A stretch of DNA of 38,793 bases, taken from an uncultured Bacteroides sp. (lineage in GTDB: Bacteria; Bacteroidota; Bacteroidia; Bacteroidales; Bacteroidaceae). Below the pieces are notes generated by a model. That model saw only the letters and a program-made list of their open reading frames with translations. It ran no database searches and was not told where the DNA came from. Shown here piece by piece: positions 22,932 to 31,542 of this stretch. Location of the stretch: positions 1-38,793 of the forward strand of contig CAMTOV010000009.1 in NCBI GenBank assembly GCA_947074235.1, given 5' to 3'. Both the position numbers and the translations under genes were made by a program. Position 1 is the stretch's first letter, and every line of letters begins with the position of its first letter.

Positions 22932-24629
22932 ATGAAAAAAATACTATTCATTTTATTTGTCTGTTTGCTTAATCAAACACTGATGGCTCAAGCGCCTAAG
23001 TGGGTTGATAAAGCGAAGCGTGCTGTATTCTCAATCATCACCTACGATGGAGATGATAAGCTATTGAATAGCGGAAATGGATTTTTTGTTACTGACAACG
23101 GAATAGCTTTATCCGATTACTCTACTTTCAAGGGTGCTCAACGAGCTGTTATCATCAATTCGGATGGCAAGCAAATGGCTGTTGAGTCTATACTTGGCGC
23201 CAACGAGATGTACGATGTAATCAAGTTTAGAGTGGCTATCACTGAAAAGAAAGTACCAAATTTGAATATTGCAACTGTAAGTCCGGCTGTTGGAGCAGAG
23301 GTGTATTTACTACCATATTCTACTCAAAAGGATAGAAACATAACTACCGGTAAGGTGAAAGAGATTTCTAAAATAGGCGAGAGTTATGACTACTATACGC
23401 TTAGCATGCAACTCAAAGATAAAATGGTAAGTTGTCCGGTGGTTAGTGTGAATGGTGATGTGTTTGGTATTGCTCAAAAAGCTACAGGAAGAGATACTAC
23501 AGAGATATGCTATGCAGCTAGTGCTTCTTTTGCAATGGATCAAAACATATCGGGTTTGTCAATCAACGACCGTGCTCTAAATAGTATTGGTATTAAAAAA
23601 GGATTGCCCGATAGTGAAGAACAAGCGCTTGTGCTTTTGTACGTAGCCTCTACACAAATGTCCAATGCAGAGTACCTGTCTTTATTGAATGATTTTATCA
23701 ATCAATATCCTAGCAACTCAGAAGGATATACCAGAAGAGCCATTGCATCTATGGTTGATTTGAACGATGCTGCGGCTTATTCGCGTGCAGCAGCCGATTT
23801 TGAACAGGCATTGAAAGTAGCTGATAAGAAATCGGATGTTTACTATACAATAGCTAAGCAAATTTATAGTTATCAACTTGAAAAACCCGAGAATACATTT
23901 AATGGATGGACGTATGATAAAGCATTGGAGTATAACAACAATGCTCTAGCTATTGAAGCTCTACCTATATATATGCAATTGAATGGCGATATCTATTTTG
24001 CTAAAAATGAATATGATAAAGCCTTAGAGTGGTATAATAAGGTAAACGAAACTAACTTAGCTTCTCCAGGTTCTTTCTATAATGCTGCTAAAACTAAAGA
24101 GTTGATGGGAGCTGATGCAAACGAAGTAATTGCACTTCTTGATAGTTGCATTGCTTTGGCGCAACCTATGACAGCTGATAATGCTGCTTATCTTTTAGAG
24201 CGTGCACAAATGAAGATTGAAACTCAGCAGTATCGTCAAGCTTTGATGGATTATGACGCTTATTTCGATGCAGTGAATGGGCAAGTGAATGATGTGTTTT
24301 ATTATTATCGTGAGCAAGCAGCTTTCCACGGTCGTCAATATCAACGAGCTTTAGATGATATCAACAAGGCTATTGAATTGAATAAAAACGAAATTGCTTA
24401 TTATGTAGAGTTGGCAGTTATTAATTTGAGAGTAGGACGAATTGATGAGGCAATAAGTGAGCTAGATAAAGTGTTTAAGATGGATCCTAGCTATTCAGAA
24501 GCTTATCGTTTGTTGGGCATTTGCCAAATACAGCAGAAGAAAATGGCAGAGGCTTGTGCAAGCTTTCAAAAAGCAAAAGAGTTGGGCGACACCAATGTAG
24601 ATGAGCTGATAGAAAAGCACTGCAAATAA
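22932..24629 (+). CDS. Exported degenerate trypsin-like protein with TPR repeats
   Basis: A 565-residue exported protein. A signal peptide (about 1-19, ending LMAQA) is followed by a serine-protease-like domain (about 25-205; SGNGFFVTDNGIALSDY, YDVIKFRV, VVSVNGDVFGIAQ) and then TPR-like repeats (about 235-560; for example EYDKALEWYNKVNE, QYRQALMDYDAYFD, YQRALDDINKAIELN). Compared with HtrA-type proteases the catalytic His in the TNxHV position is replaced (LSDYST), and the GNSGGP loop reads MVSCPVV, so the Ser nucleophile seems lost. An Asp is kept in YDVIKF. It therefore looks like a pseudo-protease scaffold. It may be co-transcribed with rlmB, and a strong terminator follows. Confidence 0.85.
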   Translation: MKKILFILFVCLLNQTLMAQAPKWVDKAKRAVFSIITYDGDDKLLNSGNGFFVTDNGIALSDYSTFKGAQRAVIINSDGKQMAVESILGANEMYDVIKFRVAITEKKVPNLNIATVSPAVGAEVYLLPYSTQKDRNITTGKVKEISKIGESYDYYTLSMQLKDKMVSCPVVSVNGDVFGIAQKATGRDTTEICYAASASFAMDQNISGLSINDRALNSIGIKKGLPDSEEQALVLLYVASTQMSNAEYLSLLNDFINQYPSNSEGYTRRAIASMVDLNDAAAYSRAAADFEQALKVADKKSDVYYTIAKQIYSYQLEKPENTFNGWTYDKALEYNNNALAIEALPIYMQLNGDIYFAKNEYDKALEWYNKVNETNLASPGSFYNAAKTKELMGADANEVIALLDSCIALAQPMTADNAAYLLERAQMKIETQQYRQALMDYDAYFDAVNGQVNDVFYYYREQAAFHGRQYQRALDDINKAIELNKNEIAYYVELAVINLRVGRIDEAISELDKVFKMDPSYSEAYRLLGICQIQQKKMAEACASFQKAKELGDTNVDELIEKHCK

Positions 24630-24646
24630 TATATTACCAATAATAT

Positions 24647-24693
24647 AAAAAAAGAAGAAGCTGCGTCAATCACGACGTAGCTTCTTCTTTTTT
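24647..24693 (+). terminator. Terminator after the TPR protein gene
   Basis: An A-rich inverted repeat (AAAAGAAGAAGCTGCGTC / GACGTAGCTTCTTCTTTT, one G-T pair) with a short loop is followed by Ts. A second, weaker hairpin (AGAGATAA / TTATCTCT, 24694-24718) lies directly beyond it. The remaining intergenic DNA to 25032 holds a repeat element and the ridA promoter. Confidence 0.85.
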
Positions 24694-24847
24694 AGAGATA
24701 ATCGCAAAAGTTATCTCTACACATCAGTTAAGTTTAGGTTATATATGATAAAGTTATGAACTTATTTTGTTGTCTTTGCTTATATAAATACAGACTTTCA
24801 TTAAATACTGCATGCATTCTAAAAAAATAATAGATTATTTTTAAAAT

Positions 24848-24911
24848 AGTTTCATCGTGGTAAAACTTTGTTGTCTTTGCGGCGAAACTAAAGTTTCTTC
24901 ACAATGAAACT
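24848..24911. repeat. GTTTCA palindromic intergenic repeat, copy 2
   Basis: This 64-bp stretch aligns base for base, without gaps, with 2753-2816 (about 52 of 64 identical by eye) and keeps the GAAACTAAAGTTTC core and both outer half-palindromes. Its first palindrome is imperfect (AGTTTCATC-GT-GGTAAAACT). The copy contains TTTGTTGTCTTTGC at 24867-24880, which also occurs 101 bp upstream at 24766-24779. It ends about 50 bp before the ridA -7 element. Confidence 0.75.
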
Positions 24912-24961
24912 TTAGTTTCATACAATAAAACACATTGAAAGCTCTATCAAATAAAAATGTA

Positions 24962-24969
24962 TATCTTTG
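24962..24969 (+). promoter_or_regulatory. -7 element for ridA
   Basis: TATCTTTG matches TAnnTTTG exactly, 63 bp upstream of the ridA ATG. No matching -33 TTG was found at 19 bp. Confidence 0.55.
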
Positions 24970-25032
24970 CAATTGATGTTAGACTTCTTATTGATGCTAA
25001 CTATTTGTATAACCAATTATAAGATTTAGAAA

Positions 25033-25407
25033 ATGAAAAAAGTTATTTGTAGCGAGAAAGCTCCAGGAGCTATCGGCCCATATAGCCAAGCTATCGAGGC
25101 CAACGGAATGGTGTTTGTATCAGGACAGCTTCCTATTGATGCCACTACAGGTGAAATGCCCGAAGATATCGAAGCTCAAACTCGCCAATCACTTCAAAAT
25201 ATGAAGCACATTTTGGAAGAAGCAGGTTTGACAATGAGCAACGTGGTAAAAACTACTGTGTTTTTGAGCGATATGTCTCTGTTTGCAGGTATGAATGGTG
25301 TATACACAACTTTCTTCGAAGGATCGTTTCCAGCGCGTTCGGCTTTTGCTGTAAAAACATTGCCAAAAGAAGCTTTAGTGGAAATCGAGTGTATTGCAGT
25401 GCGCTAA
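25033..25407 (+). CDS. ridA: RidA family reactive-intermediate deaminase
   Basis: RidA hydrolyses reactive enamine/imine intermediates such as 2-aminoacrylate made by PLP enzymes, releasing ketoacid and ammonia. The 124-residue protein has the YjgF/YER057c/UK114 trimer fold signature: GAIGPYSQAIEANG, VSGQLPID, the catalytic Arg102 in FPARSAFAV, and conserved Glu118 in LVEIECIAV. It is preceded by a -7 promoter match. Its 3' end overlaps the convergent folC gene by 33 bp in opposite orientation. Confidence 0.95.
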   Translation: MKKVICSEKAPGAIGPYSQAIEANGMVFVSGQLPIDATTGEMPEDIEAQTRQSLQNMKHILEEAGLTMSNVVKTTVFLSDMSLFAGMNGVYTTFFEGSFPARSAFAVKTLPKEALVEIECIAVR

Positions 25408-26670
25408 CAAATCGGCCACAATAAAGGTACTGCCTCCTACAAAGATTAAGTCTTTTGGGAGGCTTTTTTCTTTTGCAGCTTCCAGTGCTTCGGCCACTGT
25501 GGGGTAAGATTCTCCTTTCAGCCCAGCGGCTTCTGCCTTCTCTTTCAATTCTACTTCTGATAGGGCACGCTCTACACTTGCCTTAGTGAAATAATAAGTG
25601 GCCTCTTTGGGTAATAATTGCAACACACTTGCTATGTCCTTGTCGTTCACCATGCCGATGATAAAGTGAAGCGTGTTGTGTGGAGTATTTTCTAGTTGAT
25701 TGACGATATATTGCATACCACCCACATTGTGCCCTGTGTCGCAAATGATTCTTGGTTGCTGACTAACGGTTTGCCATCTGCCCATCAAGTTTGTTAGCTT
25801 GCATACATTTGCAAAACCCTCTCTTACAGCTTGTTCGTCTATTCTATAGCCTAACCTCTGCAATTGCTCAATAGCAACAAGCACTGTATTCGCATTCTTA
25901 GTCTGACAATAACCACCCAACTCTCCCTGCAAGGCTTGATAGCGCTTTGTTTCGTACCTCCACCCATTGTTGGCTACAGCAGATAGTACAACTGGATTAT
26001 CTTCGGCAAATACAATAGGAGCGTTGCACTCCGATGCTTTTTTGGCAAACACCTCTTTGGTTTCAGATGTGGTTTCACCAATTACTACCGGTGTATCGGC
26101 TTTGATAATTCCCGCTTTCTCTCCGGCAATTTCGGCAAGCGAATGCCCCAATATATGTGTGTGGTCTAGACTGATGTTGGTGATAACGGCTAGGTCGGGC
26201 TGAATGATATTGGTGCTATCAAACTTTCCACCAAGTCCCACCTCTATGATAGCAATATCAACTTGCTGATGTGCAAAATAGCGAAAGGCTAGGGCAGTGG
26301 TCAGCTCAAAAAACGAGAGCGATAAAGAGTCGATAAAGCTCCTGTTGCCATTGATAAACTCTACAATAAAATCTTTAGATATCATTTCGCCATTCACCCG
26401 TATGCGTTCGCGGAAGTCGATAAGATGAGGCGATGTGTATAGTCCCACACGATAGCCTGCCGATTGAAGAACAGCTGCCAAAGTGTGAGAGCAAGAACCC
26501 TTGCCATTGGTTCCGCCTACATGGATAGTTTTGTATTGACGATGAGGATGATTAAAATATTCGTCCAATTGATGCGAGTTTCCTAATCCTGGTTTGAATG
26601 CCGCTACCCCAATTTTTTGAAACATCGGAGCACTATCATATATATATTGAATCGTTTCGTTATAATTCAT
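25375..26670 (-). CDS. folC: Folylpolyglutamate / dihydrofolate synthase
   Basis: FolC adds glutamates to folates and, in bifunctional forms, joins dihydropteroate with glutamate. The start chosen is the ATG at 26670 (MNYNETIQYIYDSAPMFQ), giving 431 residues. An in-frame ATG at 26697 would add nine residues but lies upstream of the predicted transcription start. Motifs: the Mur-ligase P-loop HVGGTNGKGSCSHTL, LYTSPHLIDFRERI, EVGLGGKFDSTN with the metal-binding Glu, and CDTGHNVGG. The C-terminal domain (about 290-431) is complete. Its end overlaps ridA by 33 bp tail to tail. Whether it is mono- or bifunctional cannot be decided here. Confidence 0.93.
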   Translation of the reverse strand: MNYNETIQYIYDSAPMFQKIGVAAFKPGLGNSHQLDEYFNHPHRQYKTIHVGGTNGKGSCSHTLAAVLQSAGYRVGLYTSPHLIDFRERIRVNGEMISKDFIVEFINGNRSFIDSLSLSFFELTTALAFRYFAHQQVDIAIIEVGLGGKFDSTNIIQPDLAVITNISLDHTHILGHSLAEIAGEKAGIIKADTPVVIGETTSETKEVFAKKASECNAPIVFAEDNPVVLSAVANNGWRYETKRYQALQGELGGYCQTKNANTVLVAIEQLQRLGYRIDEQAVREGFANVCKLTNLMGRWQTVSQQPRIICDTGHNVGGMQYIVNQLENTPHNTLHFIIGMVNDKDIASVLQLLPKEATYYFTKASVERALSEVELKEKAEAAGLKGESYPTVAEALEAAKEKSLPKDLIFVGGSTFIVADLLAHCNTLDFH

Positions 26671-26682
26671 CTTACCTTTTGT

Positions 26683-26690
26683 CAAATTTA
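26683..26690 (-). promoter_or_regulatory. -7 element for folC
   Basis: The minus strand reads TAAATTTG (TAnnTTTG). It ends 13 bp before the chosen ATG, so the leader would be very short, with AAAGGTAAG as RBS. This placement favours the internal ATG over the upstream one. Confidence 0.45.
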
Positions 26691-26805
26691 ACAGCACAAA
26701 TAGGCCGTTTATCCATTTATTTTGTTAATTTAGTAGAGCATTCCAATGAGGATAAGCCTTTTCCAAATTGAAATGCAAATATCAACATTTAAATCTAAGA
26801 TGCAT

Positions 26806-28131
26806 ATGGGAACAAAGAAAAATTTTGTGATTGATACCAATGTTATTCTTCACGACTATGATTGCCTTAAAAACTTCCAAGAGAATGATATTTACCTACC
26901 TATTGTAGTGCTCGAAGAGCTGGACAAGTTCAAGAAAGGAAACGAGCAAATCAACTATAATGCTAGGGAGTTTGTGCGCGAGTTAGACTTAATAACGGAT
27001 GATAACCTCTTCAGCACAGGTGCTTCGCTTGGGCCGGGATTGGGAAAACTCTTTGTGGTAACGGGCGATGTAGAGTCTCCTTTGGTTTACAAATCCTTTC
27101 TCGAAAGAAAACCCGATCATCAGATACTGGCAGTAGCCGATTATCTGTCGCACAAGAATCCAAAAATGAAAACAATACTTGTGACAAAGGATGTAAATCT
27201 TAGGATGAAAGCCCGCTCTATAGGCATAGCTTGCGAAGATTATATCAACGATAAGGTAGTAAATCTAGATATCTTTGAGCGCTCCAACGAGGTGTTTGAG
27301 GGCATAGCCCCCGAACTTATCGATGGCATCTACTCCAACAAAGATGGTATTGATATTGGTGAGTTTGAATTTAAAAATTCTATCTTTCCCAATGAATGCT
27401 TTGTGCTAAAGAGCGACCGCAGCAGTGCGTTGGCTCGCTACAATCCATTTACGCATTCGGTGTGCAAGGTCAATAAAACAAAAAATTATGGCATCGAACC
27501 GCGCAATGCCGAGCAGAGCTTTGCTTTCGAAATATTGAATGATCCAAATATCAAACTAGTAGCGCTAACGGGTAAGGCCGGAACAGGTAAAACATTGCTT
27601 GCTCTTGCTGCTGCGTTGCATAATTTAAATGATTATAAACAGATTCTATTGGCTAGACCTATTGTAGCCTTGTCAAACAAAGACATTGGTTTTTTGCCGG
27701 GTGATGCCAAGGAGAAGGTTTCTCCCTATATGCAACCTTTGTTTGATAATCTAAATGTAATAAAGCGTCAGTTCTCGCCCAACTCTTCGGAGATAAAACG
27801 AATAGAGGATATGCAAAAGAGCGAACAGTTGGTGATTGAGGCATTGGCCTTTATACGTGGGCGCAGCTTGAGCGAAACGTATTGCATCATTGATGAAGCA
27901 CAAAACCTAACGCCGCATGAGATTAAAACTATCATAACCAGAGCTGGTGAGGGCACTAAGATGGTGTTTACGGGTGACATACAGCAGATAGACCAACCCT
28001 ATCTAGATAGTGAATCTAACGGATTGGTTTATATGATAGATAAGATGAAGCAGCAAAAGATATTTGCTCATGTGAATTTAATAAAAGGTGAGCGAAGCGA
28101 GTTGAGCGAGCTAGCAAGTAACTTATTATAG
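26806..28131 (+). CDS. PIN domain-PhoH ATPase fusion
   Basis: A cytoplasmic protein that joins a PIN nuclease domain (about 1-140; NFVIDTNVILHD with acidic Asp10, VVLEELDKFK and later LVTKDVNLRMKA) to a PhoH-type P-loop ATPase/helicase domain (about 225-440). Walker A is LTGKAGTGKT (about 254-263), Walker B CIIDEAQN, with MVFTGDIQQIDQPYL beyond. Such PIN-PhoH proteins are proposed to be RNA-unwinding and RNA-cleaving enzymes. The start taken is MGTKKNFVID at 26806. In-frame ATGs at 26746 and 26800 would add up to 20 less conserved residues, and no RBS clearly decides. It diverges from folC and ends convergent with the TonB receptor gene across a bidirectional terminator. Confidence 0.9.
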   Translation: MGTKKNFVIDTNVILHDYDCLKNFQENDIYLPIVVLEELDKFKKGNEQINYNAREFVRELDLITDDNLFSTGASLGPGLGKLFVVTGDVESPLVYKSFLERKPDHQILAVADYLSHKNPKMKTILVTKDVNLRMKARSIGIACEDYINDKVVNLDIFERSNEVFEGIAPELIDGIYSNKDGIDIGEFEFKNSIFPNECFVLKSDRSSALARYNPFTHSVCKVNKTKNYGIEPRNAEQSFAFEILNDPNIKLVALTGKAGTGKTLLALAAALHNLNDYKQILLARPIVALSNKDIGFLPGDAKEKVSPYMQPLFDNLNVIKRQFSPNSSEIKRIEDMQKSEQLVIEALAFIRGRSLSETYCIIDEAQNLTPHEIKTIITRAGEGTKMVFTGDIQQIDQPYLDSESNGLVYMIDKMKQQKIFAHVNLIKGERSELSELASNLL

Positions 28132-28140
28132 ATAAAACAG

Positions 28141-28176
28141 AAACATCCCACTTGGCAAAGCGAGTGGGATGTTTTT
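28141..28176. terminator. Bidirectional terminator between PIN-PhoH and TonB receptor genes
   Basis: AAACATCCCACT / AGTGGGATGTTT form a perfect 12-bp stem with a 10-nt loop and A/T flanks, placed between the two convergent stops. Confidence 0.9.
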
Positions 28177-28179
28177 GTT

Positions 28180-30555
28180 TTAATATTCAAAGGTGATGCC
28201 AATAGTAGGCAGTATGGTGCCACTGCGTTGGTCTATGTATCGCATCTTGTATCTTTGCTCTTGTTGTGGAGCGGTAGGGTTTTCAATTTCACCGGTACTT
28301 ATCAATATATCGGGGCGCTTATAGGTGCATTTCAGTGCATTTTGCAAGTCTATATAAAATCCTAGCATGTATTTTTTGATATAAAATACCTTATCCACTC
28401 TCACGTCCAGTTGCGTAAATGCCGGCAAACGCTCTGTGTTGTATAGCGAATAGTCGTAGTATGGTTTACCTTGTGCATCCCATGCATCAACCAATGCCGA
28501 CTTCTCAATATCATATGGCGTATATGGCACACCTCCTATGCTGCTAATCTTCATTCCCACACTCCAGTTCTTTGGCAAATTGTACGTGCCGCTCAGATTG
28601 AAAATATACCGATTGTCCCATGCCGAGTCGATATACGGACTACTCTTATCGTTGCGATATTCGCTTTTGAAGAAGGTGAGCGATGACGATACATTAAGTT
28701 TGTTAGCAATAATCCATCGAGCCAATATCTCCACTCCATAGGCCCTGCCTTGTGCTTGCGATAAGAGAAGCTCATTGCCAATGATGCCATAGTCATCTCC
28801 CTTGCAAGCCAACGGAATACCATCTATCACCGAAAGAGGAATCTTGGAATACTGCTTATAAAAACCCTCGGCAGACAGCTCTATATTGTTGGTTAAACGC
28901 CAATTCAATCCCAAACAGCTTTGTGTAACAGACATGTATTTGAGCGATTTATTCATATATTCGCCCAGGTTGTTTTTAAAACCAATGGCTGTGTATTGCG
29001 GCATCTGATGGTATATTCCAAACCCCGCATTAAGGCTAATGGCCTTATTGAAAGCATATGAAGCAGACACACGTGGCGATACCTGTTTGGATAGCCTGTT
29101 CATGTTTGAAGAGAAGTTATTGGCATCAAACCGAAGCCCGAGCGAAGCAGTAAACTTATCATTGTTTGACGTATAGTCTACCGTACCAAACATGCCCCAT
29201 TGCAAAATGTTTACTGCAGTGTTGTAGTTGATATCTTGTGCTACACCATCAAAAATCTTTTGTTTACTATTGTTGGAGAATTGGGCTACTTCAAGATTGG
29301 CTCCTACATTGATACGATAATTATTGATGGTAGAGGTGTTCTCAAATCGGAACTTCGTTTCTTGCTCAATGGAGTTTATCTTAAACATGAGATTGTCTTC
29401 AGTAGCCTCATCATTGCCTTTGTATTTGGTGTTGCGATTGTTGAGATAATTATGACTCACCACAAATGTTTGCACATGAATGCCGGTGAAATGACGATAA
29501 AGAGCACCAACAGTAAATGTTTCTTGTTGAATCTTGGGTAAATAACTCAATATGTATTCAGCATTATCGCCAGTAAGTTTAGTGTTGAGTCGCATGTTGT
29601 CTATACCACCCAATCCAAGTATTGTCAGCTCATTGTTGGCATTGAAGCGAGTCTTTATCTTAAACTGAGCATCTGTAAAGGTAGGCAAGAAGGGTAGGTT
29701 GAGCATGTCAAACAGAAACTGTAGATAAGACTGGCGAACCGAGACTAGATAAGATGTTTTCTCTCCCAAATATCCATTAGAAGAAAGCGATACCTCCGAA
29801 GCTCCCAATGTAGCCTTTAAAGAACGACGCTCCATATCGCCATCTCTCAACTTTAAGTCTATCACCGAGCTGAGCGAATTGCCTCTATTGGCCGGAAATG
29901 AACCTGAATAAAAGCCTACTTCGCGAATAAAATCGGCATTAATTAAACCAACCGGACCACCCGATGCTCCTTGTGTGCTGAAGTGATTGATATTGGGAAT
30001 CTCAATACCATCCAAGTAAAAACTGTTTTCGGAAGGTCCGCCACCACGCACTATCAAATCGTTGCGATAACTAGCTGGCGAGAAAGCCACTCCAGGATAC
30101 AATTGCACTATTTTAGAAATATCTCTATTAGCTCCAGGGCTTTTTTCTATCTCTTGCAGGCCAATAATGCGCAGACCGGTGGGGCTCTCCACATTTCTTC
30201 TGAAAGTGGATGCCGTGATGGTTACTCCTTCCAATTCGGATACACTCTCCTCCATCTCAATGGCGACATTAAGATTTTTGGTAGAAACAATATACTCGGG
30301 TGTGATTACACTTTTATATCCAATGGCCGAAGCCTTCAGTTTGTATATCCCCGGCTTTATATCGTCAATGATAAAATGCCCTAATGAATCTGTTACATCG
30401 CCCTGTGTGCTACCCACCAACTGCACATTGATATAATCTAAAGGCTTGCGGTTTAGTTTATTAATGACAACTCCTTTTATTGAATGCGTAGTTTGCCCAT
30501 GTAGAGTAGTCAGTACAGAGAAGATGAAGAGGAGAAAGAATATGACAAATCGCAT
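28180..30555 (-). CDS. TonB-dependent outer-membrane receptor
   Basis: A 791-residue outer-membrane transporter. A signal peptide (about 1-20, ending LHGQ) is followed by a carboxypeptidase-D-regulatory-like domain (about 24-105; IKGVVINKLNRKPLDYINVQ). A plug domain follows (about 108-230; GVTITAS, VQLYPGVAFSPASYRNDLIVRGGGPSENSFYLDGIEIPN), then a beta-barrel to the C-terminal aromatic ITFEY. It is shorter than SusC proteins (about 1000 residues), with no SusD neighbour, so a polysaccharide-utilisation role is not supported. The ligand is unknown; siderophore, metal complex or cobalamin are possible. It is a single-gene unit with its own promoter at 30588-30595. No TonB-box or Fur-like site was identified with confidence. 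Confidence 0.92.
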   Translation of the reverse strand: MRFVIFFLLFIFSVLTTLHGQTTHSIKGVVINKLNRKPLDYINVQLVGSTQGDVTDSLGHFIIDDIKPGIYKLKASAIGYKSVITPEYIVSTKNLNVAIEMEESVSELEGVTITASTFRRNVESPTGLRIIGLQEIEKSPGANRDISKIVQLYPGVAFSPASYRNDLIVRGGGPSENSFYLDGIEIPNINHFSTQGASGGPVGLINADFIREVGFYSGSFPANRGNSLSSVIDLKLRDGDMERRSLKATLGASEVSLSSNGYLGEKTSYLVSVRQSYLQFLFDMLNLPFLPTFTDAQFKIKTRFNANNELTILGLGGIDNMRLNTKLTGDNAEYILSYLPKIQQETFTVGALYRHFTGIHVQTFVVSHNYLNNRNTKYKGNDEATEDNLMFKINSIEQETKFRFENTSTINNYRINVGANLEVAQFSNNSKQKIFDGVAQDINYNTAVNILQWGMFGTVDYTSNNDKFTASLGLRFDANNFSSNMNRLSKQVSPRVSASYAFNKAISLNAGFGIYHQMPQYTAIGFKNNLGEYMNKSLKYMSVTQSCLGLNWRLTNNIELSAEGFYKQYSKIPLSVIDGIPLACKGDDYGIIGNELLLSQAQGRAYGVEILARWIIANKLNVSSSLTFFKSEYRNDKSSPYIDSAWDNRYIFNLSGTYNLPKNWSVGMKISSIGGVPYTPYDIEKSALVDAWDAQGKPYYDYSLYNTERLPAFTQLDVRVDKVFYIKKYMLGFYIDLQNALKCTYKRPDILISTGEIENPTAPQQEQRYKMRYIDQRSGTILPTIGITFEY

Positions 30556-30587
30556 GCTTGGCTAGGGTTTAAAGATTAAGGATAAGA

Positions 30588-30595
30588 CAAAAATA
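30588..30595 (-). promoter_or_regulatory. -7 element for the TonB receptor gene
   Basis: The minus strand reads TATTTTTG (TAnnTTTG) 33 bp upstream of the receptor ATG. It sits back to back with the esterase promoter, 34 bp apart, so a single bound regulator could affect both. Confidence 0.55.
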
Positions 30596-30629
30596 ATAAA
30601 AATAAGAGTTCTAATTTTCTAAAAATAGG

Positions 30630-30637
30630 TATTTTTG
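30630..30637 (+). promoter_or_regulatory. -7 element for the esterase gene
   Basis: TATTTTTG (TAnnTTTG), 68 bp upstream of the esterase ATG. A terminator hairpin follows within the predicted leader. Confidence 0.55.
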
Positions 30638-30655
30638 TCTCTATATCTTAAATAT

Positions 30656-30681
30656 GGCAATAGCTGATTGCCGTTTTTTTT
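30656..30681 (+). terminator. Intrinsic terminator in the esterase leader
   Basis: GGCAAT-AGCTG-ATTGCC makes a perfect 6-bp stem with a 5-nt loop, followed by G and eight Ts. It lies between the predicted promoter (30630) and the esterase ATG (30706), so it could act as an attenuator or end a very short RNA. Confidence 0.65.
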
Positions 30682-30705
30682 AATTAAACTTCAACTCAAA
30701 TACGT

Positions 30706-31518
30706 ATGAAAAAGCATGCCTTGCTACTGTTTGTAGCTCTAATCGTTTCAATTCCTTTTTATGCTGCACAGATAGACACGATATATGTGAAGAGCAACTC
30801 TATGGACAAAGATGTAAAGGTGGTAGTTGTAACACCTACCAACGCATCTGATACAGTAGTTAACTATCCTACGGTTTATCTGCTTCATGGATATAGCGGT
30901 AATGCTCGCAGCTGGGTAGCACTAAAACCCGAACTTGGAGAAATAGCCGATGAAAAAGGAATCATCTTTGTATGCCCCGATGGTAAGAATAGTTGGTATT
31001 GGGATAGCCCCAAGAATCCATCTTATAGATATGAAACATTTGTTTCAGATGAATTGATAAGCTATATTGATGCTAACTATCCAACTATTGCTAGCCGTGA
31101 CAAAAGAGCTATCACTGGTTTGAGTATGGGTGGACATGGTGCTTTGTATAATGCCATCCGTCACAAAGATGTGTTTGGAGCAGCAGGTAGCACAAGTGGT
31201 GGGGTAGATATACGCCCTTTCCCCAACAACTGGGAAATGTCAAAGCAGCTTGGTGATATTAAAGAAAACGCTCAATTGTGGGATGAATATACTGTAATTA
31301 ACCAGTTGGATAAACTTCAACCCAATGATTTAGCTCTTATCTTTGATTGTGGCACGAGTGATTTCTTTTATGATGTCAATGTAAATCTTCACAATCAGTT
31401 ATTGCAAAATAAGATTGATCACGATTTTATTTCTCGCCCCGGCAATCATGATGGCGAATATTGGGAAAACTCAATAGATTATCATATTCTATTCTTTGAT
31501 AATTACTTTAAAAAGTAA
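30706..31518 (+). CDS. Exported alpha/beta-hydrolase esterase (esterase D family)
   Basis: A 270-residue secreted or periplasmic esterase. A signal peptide (about 1-20, ending FYAA) precedes an alpha/beta-hydrolase domain. The GxSxG nucleophile is Ser140 in ITGLSMGGHGALYNA, the likely acid is Asp219 in DCGTSDFFYDVN, and His248 in RPGNHDGEYW completes the triad. The oxyanion-hole segment is YLLHGYSGNARSW. The pattern fits the putative esterase family that contains S-formylglutathione hydrolases, feruloyl and tributyrin esterases. Export argues against a cytoplasmic S-formylglutathione role, and acyl-ester or xylan side-chain substrates are more likely. The gene has a leader terminator and is followed 106 bp on by tpx. 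Confidence 0.88.
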   Translation: MKKHALLLFVALIVSIPFYAAQIDTIYVKSNSMDKDVKVVVVTPTNASDTVVNYPTVYLLHGYSGNARSWVALKPELGEIADEKGIIFVCPDGKNSWYWDSPKNPSYRYETFVSDELISYIDANYPTIASRDKRAITGLSMGGHGALYNAIRHKDVFGAAGSTSGGVDIRPFPNNWEMSKQLGDIKENAQLWDEYTVINQLDKLQPNDLALIFDCGTSDFFYDVNVNLHNQLLQNKIDHDFISRPGNHDGEYWENSIDYHILFFDNYFKK

Positions 31519-31542
31519 GTCCTAAAATTACTATTAAATGAA

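Noticed and set aside
29200..29541. 113-residue + strand ORF inside the TonB receptor gene
   Set aside because: Antisense shadow of a gene with clear domain structure, lacking its own promoter or RBS.
28180..30555. SusC-type receptor of a polysaccharide-utilisation locus
   Set aside because: At 791 residues it is shorter than SusC proteins, and no susD, glycoside hydrolase or hybrid sensor gene is adjacent.
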